Part shown: positions 56,807 to 64,000 of the stretch, piece after piece | Layout of the letters: every line of letters begins with the position of its first letter | How positions within the stretch are numbered: position 1 is the first letter of the stretch | Assembly (NCBI GenBank): GCA_949358305.1 | Contig: OX442319.1 | Coordinates: forward strand, 13,454,001 to 13,518,000 | Source: Strigamia acuminata | Taxonomy: Eukaryota; Arthropoda; Chilopoda; Geophilomorpha; Linotaeniidae | Reading direction: 5' to 3' | Length of the DNA stretch: 64,000 bases | The notes under the pieces: generated by a model | The model's input: the letters and a program-made list of their open reading frames with translations, nothing else | Databases searched by the model: none | Told to the model about the DNA's origin: nothing | Made by a program: the position numbers and the translations under genes

Positions 56807-57945
56807 GGACGGGGTTCATTTCCGCCAGAACCAATTCCACCGGTTCCAAAACCGCCCCTCTCGGTAAAAAAGGTTGCAATTCTGCCTTGATGCAATCCAA
56901 ATCCGCTCGTCTCAATTCCGCCCCTCACAATTCCGCCCCTCCCAATTCCGCCCAGTCCCAATTCCGCCCGTCCCAATTCAGCCCCAGTCCCAATTCCACT
57001 CCAAAATATTTTATATCTGAAATTTGTTTTATTTCTGTTATTTAATAAACAATACATACATCTATTTCGAGGCCTGCTTTTAAAACACAAAGATTTTTGC
57101 TTCAACATCCACAGTTTTTTTAGTGTAAAAATAAAGTTTACTGCCTTAAGATGTGCTGCATTTTTCTCTCAACGAACAAATGATTAGAGACTAACAAAAT
57201 TCGACCTAAGACTCCGAACTCCGATTTGTGATCATTGCATGAGTGTTTTTCCTTGCTGGAAATTTACAATACTAGTAGTGCAAAAAAATAGAGTGAAACT
57301 GGAGTGATTTCAACATTTTCGTGATGAATTTCATCAAATCATCTCGATTTCTGTGTATAATTAATGAATTGCAACAGATTTATCAATTTCACCAAAAATT
57401 TGTTAAACTTGGACACCCTTTTGATGTATTTATCTTAATTGTGATGAATTTCAGCATATTTATGATGAATCTCAGCATATTTATGATGAATCTCAGCATA
57501 TTTATGATAAATTTCCACTTATTTTAGCCAAATCTGGCAATTTATTATCAATTTCAGCACATTATAAAACATTTTCACTTATTATCAACCAATTACTGCA
57601 TACTCAACATGAATTTAGTATACAAAATTGCAACCAAAACAATATCCAACTAAAATCAAATCCGCTCGTCCCAATTCCGCCCCAGTCCCAATTCCGCCCA
57701 AATCCCAATTCCTCCCAGTCCCAATTCAGCCCCAGTCCCAATTCCGCCCCAGTCCCAATTCCGCCGCGTCCCAATTCCACTCCGCAATGTATTTAGGCGG
57801 AATTGGGCTCTGCAAAATTTTATTACATTTTATTTTTATTTAAATAATTTTTATTTAATTTAAATAAGAAAATTCGCTGCGGAATTGGGATGGGGCGGAA
57901 ATGGACCATGGGGCGGTTTTGGGCCGGGCGGAATAGGTCCAACCC
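56807..57945. mobile_element. CCGCCCC-rich element with 8-bp target-site duplication, copy A
   Basis: Flanked by CACTCCGT (56799-56806) and CACTCGGT (57946-57953). The duplicate locus at 53840 keeps the empty site (CACTCCGTACACAC), which proves insertion into the zinc-finger 3' UTR. It starts GGACGGGGTTCATTTCCGCC and ends GGCGGAATAGGTCCAACCCC. Both ends are dense in CCCAATTCCGCC units. The central 57000-57630 is AT-rich and absent from copy B. Confidence 0.85.
57420..57520. repeat. Short 21-bp array inside copy A
   Basis: Four or five copies of ATTTATGATGAATCTCAGCAT. Confidence 0.75.
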
Positions 57946-57953
57946 CCACTCGG

Positions 57954-58400
57954 TACACACAATTCTTAAATTCAAAATGGTTGATTTCTGCTTTTATTAG
58001 TTTAGGTGAAAAGTTTAGAAAACATGTATTTGTGAAATGTTATTTTTTTCTAGCTTAATTTTCAATTTATATCGCAAACGTTGAAAAACCTTTGTAATAA
58101 AAATCGTCACGTCCACACATGAAATGAAATACATGAAATAGCCAACTGCGCAAATCTATAAAATTATTTAAGTGCATTAAACAAATAAACTATTTTTATT
58201 TCTTGAAATGTTTTTTGTTTAAAAATGTATTTGAGCTTTTTAAGCATTTTTAATCAGATTTTGTATTAAAGTCTTCCATTTTTGTTCATTAAAGTTTTCC
58301 ATTTTTGTTCATTAAAGTTTTCCATTTTTGTTCATTAAAGTTTTTCCATTTTTGTTCATTAAAGTTTTTCCATTTTTGTTCAGTTTGGCGAGTAAACCAG
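57954..58400 (+). repeat. Remainder of the zinc-finger 3' UTR and 22-bp array
   Basis: Continuous with 56806 if copy A is removed. Five to six copies of TTTTCCATTTTTGTTCATTA close it at about 58260-58400. Confidence 0.8.
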
Positions 58401-58831
58401 GAAATCAACAAGAGTTAGAAATTCGTCCACGATGTGAAATCAAACTATTCCGCACACATACAAGATGCATTTTGAATTAAATTAAGTGGGTATTTAGTCT
58501 CCCGTTTTTGTGAAGAACATAACCATTCCTGCCTTCCTGATGATTACAACAAATATCCATATCGTACACATTTGAACAGTGCCCTAGTTAAATTTCAGGG
58601 GAATTAGCCACTGGGATTAAACAAAGATGGGAACAAAGGTCTTGTGACTGTTTGGCCACCCTACGTGGCTATGTCACTCCACACACCGCCTGGTGGCCCC
58701 AAGCCGTCCCCCTCACGGAGTGGACCGGCCTAGCAGAAAAGGAGGCTGCTGAGTGGTGTGGCGAGAGAGAGATAGAGACGTTGCGGAGAGAGCCGACAGT
58801 GAGGACGTGCTTTGGAGGACACGGTCTAAAC

Positions 58832-59139
58832 CAGAGGTTCCCAAACTTTTTAGAATCGTGCCCCACTTTTTAAGCAAGGTGATCTTCTGCGCCCAACTTC
58901 ATCTACCAGTGCATTAAATTTTTAAAAAATATACTACTAAAAAGAAAAAAGAAATTTTTATATAATTTTGCATAAAACTTTGTATACTTTTTTATATAAT
59001 TTTATATAATTTTGCTTAAAAATTTACAAAAATTTGCTAATTAAGCTTGTTTTATTTAGGCACGTATGATGGGTGCGCCCCACCAATAATCAGCTCGCGC
59101 CCCACCAGTGAGGCACGCCTCACCGTTTGGGAAACCCTG
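58832..59139. mobile_element. hAT MITE with 8-bp target-site duplication
   Basis: Begins CAGAGGTTCCCAAACTTTTT and ends CACCGTTTGGGAAACCCTG. Flanks GTCTAAAC and GTCTGAAC are an 8-bp duplication with one mismatch. Terminal sequences match the 38034-40425 hAT element, a plausible source of its transposase. Confidence 0.85.
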
Positions 59140-60423
59140 GTCTGAACCACAGCAGAGACAACTGCTCTTCTCACCATTTACCACCGTGACGCTCAGTGGC
59201 AGGAAGATGAGCCTGCTGCAGCCTCCATGAGCGGCTACATGGGTCGTATGAGTAAGTATGGCAGAATGTTCGTCTGACGTGACCAACCACGTCACCCATG
59301 GGGCTTATGCCCTGTGTGTGACGAGTCGGTTACCGGTCTAGCGTGCCTACTGGCACAGCCACATAGTGAGATAGGTGACCCAACCCATAGACAACGATTA
59401 AAGGCCAAAACCCAACAATCTGAGTCCCTGTCTCGTTATTACGTGATGTATGCGTCCCTCCCGTGTAGTAAATCTCCATACTGCATGGGTAAGACCATAT
59501 CCAGTCACAGTCTAAACAAAACATTAAACAATAAAAACCAACATAAAATATTGAGGAAAATTTACATTTTGTTATTTCACTCACTTGTGTTTTAAAAAAG
59601 AAAAACGTCAAAATGTAATTTGAAATATTAAACTTTAATGAATAGAAGGCGTGCTGGATCCGAAGGCCCTTCCTTATAAAAATACAATCGCAAGTCTCGG
59701 GCCTTTAGATGCTGAAGTTGCAGCAGTGTTGCCAACTTTCGATAACGCACGCCATGGATTGTACAATGAACGCAATGAACGAATTTACAAAGGGACTGAT
59801 TGTTGGAAGAAAAAATAGAAATGGCCTAAATTTTTTATACAGCAATGTTTTAAAAAATGTTCCTTTAATTATTTAATATTAAAACTAAATTTTGTTTCTG
59901 CTTTGACGTTAATTTTGAGAAACGTATTTACGTCTGAATTTTTAAGAGCAATGCAGTCGTTAAAAATTCAATCAACCATAATTATGATTCATTGAATTTT
60001 TAATAACCGGAAAAAATAAAAAGTTTATAAAATGTTTCACACTATAAAATATTTTATAAACTTAAAAAAAAATATTTCTCGTTGTTAAATTTAGATTTAT
60101 GTCAATTTAGAATAAATTTATAATATTCACAAAATAATATAATAAAAAAATTAAAACTATTATAGAAAACAAATATTTTTTTACAAAGATTGAAATCAAA
60201 TATAATTTAAACCATTAGAATTAATTAATCAAATTTCTCTGGATTTATTACATATGTTGAGATTATATACTGTATAAAAACTTAGAAACATAGAAATTTG
60301 TAAATAAATCTGATAGCAAATGAAAATTAAATTTATTGATAAGTAACTAGAAAATCACTAAAAACTTAAACACATTTTCAACGTAGAAATAAATAACAAA
60401 ATTTATAATTTATAATTTATAAT
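59140..60423. other. Intergenic, no gene recognised
   Basis: 59140-59480 is GC-balanced and continues the sequence interrupted by the hAT MITE at 58640-58831. No open frame or family was recognised in it. 59545-59680 is the duplicate of 55060-55200. The rest is AT-rich. Confidence 0.45.
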
Positions 60424-60788
60424 GGACGGGGTTCATTTCCGCCAGAATAACCAATTCCACCGGTTCCAAAACCGCCCCTCTCGGCAAAAAAGGTTGCAAT
60501 TCTGCCCTGATGCAATCCAAATCCGCTCGTCCCAATTCCGCCCTTCCCAATTCCGCCCCAGTCCCAATTCCACCCAGTCCCAATTCAGCCCCAGTCCCAA
60601 TTCCGCCACGTCCCAATTCCACTCCGCAATGTGTTTAGGCGGAATTGGGCTCTGCGAAATTTTAATATATTTTATTTTTATTTAAATAATTTTTATTTAA
60701 TTTAAATAGGAAAATTCGCCGCGGAATTGGGATGGGGCGGAAATGGACCAAATGGAGGTTTTGGGCGGGGCGGAATAGGTCCAACCCC
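60424..60788. mobile_element. CCGCCCC-rich element with 8-bp target-site duplication, copy B
   Basis: Flanked on both sides by TTTATAAT (60416-60423 and 60789-60796). Same ends as copy A and the same internal segment (CAATGTGTTTAGGCGGAATT, then TTTATTTTTATTTAAATAAT). Confidence 0.85.
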
Positions 60789-60991
60789 TTTATAATAATA
60801 ATAATTATTATAAATATTAAAATTGCACTTCTAATTTATTTATATTTATAAAAAAGTAAATATTCTTTTTCTCCAGTGCAATAAAACTGGCATTCAATAC
60901 TTAAACCATTTGCTAATTAACTTTTATTGTCACCTGGAACGCAATGAAATTCTGTGATATTTATACTCTAGTTGCAGTCCTAAAGGCACAT

Positions 60992-61314
60992 TAGACTCTA
61001 TAGTCCCATTGGACGAGCCAGTTTACTGGTGTAGTGATCCGAAAAAGTAGACCCAAACAGACATTGTAATCGATTGCCTTGGCAATGGCCAAAAATTCAA
61101 AATAACAAACATGAGTTTGACATTTTTATATGCGTAAAACTTCATTTCCATGATGGAAATAACATTTTTTAATAAGAAAAATCAAAATTACATTAACTAA
61201 AGTAGTCATAACAATCACAAAAATAAATAAAAATCAAAACTACTTCTCCTAGTAGTAGTACACAGTCCGGAGTTAGTAGTAAACTGGCTCGACCAATGGG
61301 ACTATAGAGTCTAA
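60992..61314. mobile_element. MITE with AGACTCTATAGTCCCATTGG ends
   Basis: The left AGACTCTATAGTCCCATTGG pairs with the right end CCAATGGGACTATAGAGTCT. The inverted repeat continues through CGAGCCAGTTTAC. Its right two thirds are repeated at 61840-62047. Confidence 0.75.
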
Positions 61315-61454
61315 AATTTGCCTTTTTGACTGCAACTAGTGTATAAATTTACTACGCAGCATTTTCTTTCCACAAGAAGCTCGCTTTGCAACGTGAAACC
61401 GCAATCAGCAATTTAATTAAGGTAAACCTAAATGTTAACCGTTAACACTGCTCA

Positions 61455-61690
61455 CAATGCGAAAATGTAGCTCTCAGCCAAAAAGATTTCCACATTCTCC
61501 TGTATACTCCATGATAGACCGATCAATATATCATGCGAGAACGTGTTATTTAGTAGACGCACAATTAGTCGACGCAAGGCTTCTAGCATTCCAAAAATGC
61601 CGACATGTTTGGTGCCGACTACAGTGTTTAGTCTTTTGTGCCACGACTCTACTGGATTAGTTGGCTGATTAGCTTTGAAAACTCTGTGCG
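61455..61690 (-). pseudogene. MULE-type transposase C-terminal remnant
   Basis: A minus-strand frame reads FKANQPTNPVESWHKRLNTV, then GIFGMLEALRRLIVRLLNN. The TNxxESWH-RLN pattern is typical of the end of MULE-like transposases, where TNN-EGWH-RLN is common. The catalytic core is not visible. Because it sits among duplicated repeat fragments it is taken as a relic. Confidence 0.45.
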
Positions 61691-61839
61691 AGCTCCAGAG
61701 TCTAAGCGAGAACATGGGTTCATTTCGAACACCATTGCGGTTGACTCTACCTATCACGTAATTATCCTACCACCAGGCGAGGAACGGTTCGGCATCCACA
61801 TCAGCTAACAACCGATTCGCACGTGGAAGCATGTCGACT

Positions 61840-62050
61840 AACATGAGTTTGACATTTTTATATGCGTAAAACTTCATTTCAATGATGGAAATAACATTTT
61901 TTAATAAGAAAAATCAAAATTACATTAACTAAAGTAGTCATAACAATCACAAAAATAAATAAAAATCAAAACTACTTCTCCTAGTAGTAGTACACAGTCC
62001 GGAGTTAGTAGTAAACTGGCTCGACCAATGGGACTATAGAGTCTAAAATT
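61840..62050. repeat. Partial direct copy of the 60992-61314 MITE
   Basis: At least 200 bases are almost identical to 61105-61322, starting AACATGAGTTTGACATTTTT. Segments near 60903-60965 and 61351-61385 also recur at 62057-62160, so a larger block was duplicated and rearranged. Confidence 0.85.
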
Positions 62051-62234
62051 TGCCTTAAACCATTTGCTGATTAACTTTTATTCTCAATAAGGAACGCAAT
62101 GAAATTCTGTGATATTTAAATATGCTACGCAGCATTTTCTTTCCACAAGAAGCATATGTGACATATGCTTCCTCAACTCTGAATGAGGAGTTTTTTCTGC
62201 CATGCATGTGTTGCCAGATCATTATATTGTGACC

Positions 62235-62873
62235 AGCTGCCCACGCAGGCTGATCACTTGCCTGCAACACAGGGCACTTACAGTAGTACGGCTCTTGCGC
62301 CACTCGTGTCTCTCGTGCGCAGCCTGGTGGGGTCCCCCGCACCAAGTGGAGCTGTGGGCCGTTGGTTCCACCAATCGGGACTCGGAAGTGCCCCTTCCGG
62401 AAGTGGTGGTCCCCACAGAGGCCCAAGAGCCAAGAGGAGTTCTCTAGCAGCTAGCAAGGCAAAGGGTCGCTTCCACGACCGCTCTTCCAAACTAGTTACA
62501 ACGATGACCCAAACCATCGGCGTGGCGACTCTGTCGCCCACCGGGCCCTGAGCGTCCAAGTATGCCGTGTTCGCCGTGCGTTTCCACTTTCCATAACGTT
62601 ACAGCGACGCGGCCGTACATGCGATTCCAACCACGCGTGTAATGCGACCAATGGCCGCTGTGACACGCGGTCTTGTTAGGGATGGTTGTCCGCAGCCATC
62701 GCATTGGGAAATACACCTGAGACACCAATCATACCCCTAGACAACAATAAAGCTATTCTTATAACTAAACCTGTGTCTCTGGATGTATTTCGTTGATATC
62801 TTATTGTGTGTGTTGCGACCAGCGTCCCGTGGCTCTCCCCCGACCACGTGGCGTACGTCCGAACACTCACAAT
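62235..62873 (+). mobile_element. Solo LTR, second copy, opposite orientation
   Basis: From TGTGACCAGCTGCC to GTCCGAACACTCACA, the inverted, diverged counterpart of 33684-34308. ATAT occurs on both sides as a possible short target-site duplication. CAATAAAGC near 62747 may be the retroelement polyadenylation signal. No internal domain is nearby. Confidence 0.65.
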
Positions 62874-62929
62874 ATTTAACTAACTTGTAAGAAGTCATAC
62901 GAAGTTTAAATAGCAGACACAAAGTGATA

Positions 62930-63165
62930 AGACTAAAGATTTGTTTATGTTTCACTAAAGATTCGTTTATGTTTCACTAAAGATTCGTTTATGTTTCGCT
63001 AAAGATTCGTTTATGTTTCGCTAAAGATTCGTTTATGTTTCGCTAAAGATTCGTTTATGTTTCGCTAAAGATTCGTTTATGTTTCGCTAAAGATTCGTTT
63101 ATGTTTCGCTAAAGATTCGTTTATGTTTCGCTAAAGATTCGTTTATGTTTCGCTAAAGATTCGCC
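62930..63165. repeat. 22-bp minisatellite
   Basis: About eleven copies of TAAAGATTCGTTTATGTTTC plus GC or AC, directly upstream of the last gene's promoter. Confidence 0.95.
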
Positions 63166-63195
63166 TGGGTCCAAATAGGTGGCTGAGAAGTAGGG

Positions 63196-63203
63196 TATAA
63201 AAA
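63196..63203 (+). promoter_or_regulatory. TATA box of the last gene
   Basis: TATAAAAA about 90 bases before the ATG at 63288 and 30 bases after the minisatellite. Confidence 0.5.
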
Positions 63204-63287
63204 AAATTAAATGCCTGGGCGTTTATTCGGAGCTTTACTGTTTGTTTACTAATACATCTTGTCTCCTAGTCTACACAAATTGAAGCC

Positions 63288-63700
63288 ATGATGCTGAAGA
63301 TTTTTGCACTTCTGTCGGCATTAGTTTTGCTACTAATCGCCAGCGAAGACGGTGAGCCTGAGCCTGTTAACTGCAAAACTCTTTCAGTGAACTTATTCTC
63401 GGTAAGAATGTGTAATTTAAAAATCCAATTAAATTCACGCTTCAATAATTTTTGCAATATTAATAGCATAGGAAGTTGGTTAAAATATTCGCTGACATAA
63501 ACAGTCAACTTCAATCTGGAATGGAACCCATCACAATTGATGACATATTAAAAAAAGTGGATCTTTCTTTCGTTGACGGATCAACATACGCTGAAAATGT
63601 ACTCTTTACGAACATGATAATTGGCTCAAATACAAGTTTTTATACTCTATCTCACTACAAGGCTTTTATAGTCAAGGGTTCCCACTTGGAAGTAAAATAA
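63288..63700 (+). CDS. Small secreted protein, unknown family
   Basis: Exon 63288-63401 encodes a signal peptide (MMLKIFALLSALVLLLIAS) and an acidic start. A GTAAGA donor and the acceptor TTAATAG at 63460-63466 lead to exon 63467-63700. Both join in phase 0, giving 115 residues. The mature part (ITIDDILKKVDLSF, LFTNMIIGSNTSFYTL) has alternating hydrophobic residues, as in lipid-binding JHBP/group 7 allergen-like folds, but that is weak. A GTAAAA after SHLE at 63692 could be a donor, so more exons may lie right of the window. A MITE follows at once. Confidence 0.55.
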
Positions 63701-63716
63701 AAAAAAAACTAATCAA

Positions 63717-63912
63717 AATTGAATGGCAAGACCTCGATCCAAAACAAGAACCAAAGTTGTTGGATCATCAAAATGGCGGCCATAAACTAGAACATGTGTG
63801 TTTTGAGTATCCTGATTGGCCAGAAGTAAGGTTGTCGCCTATTTCAAAACAAATTTGAAGATATGATCCAACAATTGGTTCATGTTCTGGATCGAGGTCT
63901 CGCAATTCAATT
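63717..63912. mobile_element. MITE at the right edge
   Basis: AATTGAATGGCAAGACCTCG on the left pairs with CGAGGTCTCGCAATTCAATT on the right. Subterminal GTTGTTGGATCAT pairs with ATGATCCAACAAT. It starts 16 bases after the stop codon at 63698-63700. Confidence 0.8.
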
Positions 63913-64000
63913 CTGATTGGTTCCTTACTACTTTATCTGAGCTTACTTTACTCCAAGTAGGAACCCACCATTGCGATGTGTAAAATTTAAAGTTACTTCA

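Noticed and set aside
62055-62559. Overlapping frames of 80-123 codons on both strands
   Set aside because: They lie in the second solo LTR and adjacent repeat blocks.

Overview
The window is nuclear DNA of an intron-rich, AT-rich invertebrate animal. Five genes could be rebuilt exon by exon because the splice phases close and the joined proteins match known animal families. From left to right these are a prominin-like pentaspan membrane protein (minus strand, 3' part outside the window), a MAP kinase kinase 4 orthologue (plus), a bifunctional peptidylglycine alpha-amidating monooxygenase, PAM (minus), a mitochondrial branched-chain ketoacid dehydrogenase kinase, BCKDK (plus), and a four-helix membrane protein with an arthropod-like C-terminal tail (plus). 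A fused PHM-PAL amidating enzyme argues against an insect, where the two activities are separate genes. The tail of the four-helix protein and the P-element-like THAP fragment suggest a non-insect arthropod or a relative. That placement is inference only.

Layout. 0.3-11.3 kb: prominin, eleven exons recovered. 11.3-12.8 kb: divergent intergenic region. 12.8-17.9 kb: MKK4, ten exons, complete. 20.8-32.8 kb: PAM, eighteen exons, complete, converging on MKK4. 33.7-34.3 kb: solo LTR. 34.7-37.2 kb: a small TATA-driven secreted-protein gene and a truncated tandem copy. 38.0-40.4 kb: a decayed hAT transposon with 8-bp target-site duplications. 40.9-45.2 kb: BCKDK, eleven exons, complete. 47.6-48.9 kb: THAP-domain and coiled-coil reading frames split by a MITE. 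49.6-51.6 kb: four-helix membrane protein, seven exons. 53.6-56.8 kb: a C2H2 zinc-finger gene with twelve fingers and an older broken duplicate. 57-63 kb: nested repeats, a second solo LTR and a transposase remnant. 63.3 kb to the end: another small secreted-protein gene.

Most of the remaining DNA is repeats. Almost every long intron holds a minisatellite whose unit is about 20-21 bp, but the sequence differs from intron to intron. Other introns and flanks carry GGGGCCC-rich interrupted repeats. Many miniature inverted-repeat elements are present, including a three-deep nest inside a PAM intron. The genes do not form a pathway or operon; they are ordinary independent animal loci. The most interesting material is the repeat architecture, the element families with clear target-site duplications, and a few oddities inside genes: a GC-AG intron, a Met/His-rich linker in PAM, and a MITE that may supply a splice donor.
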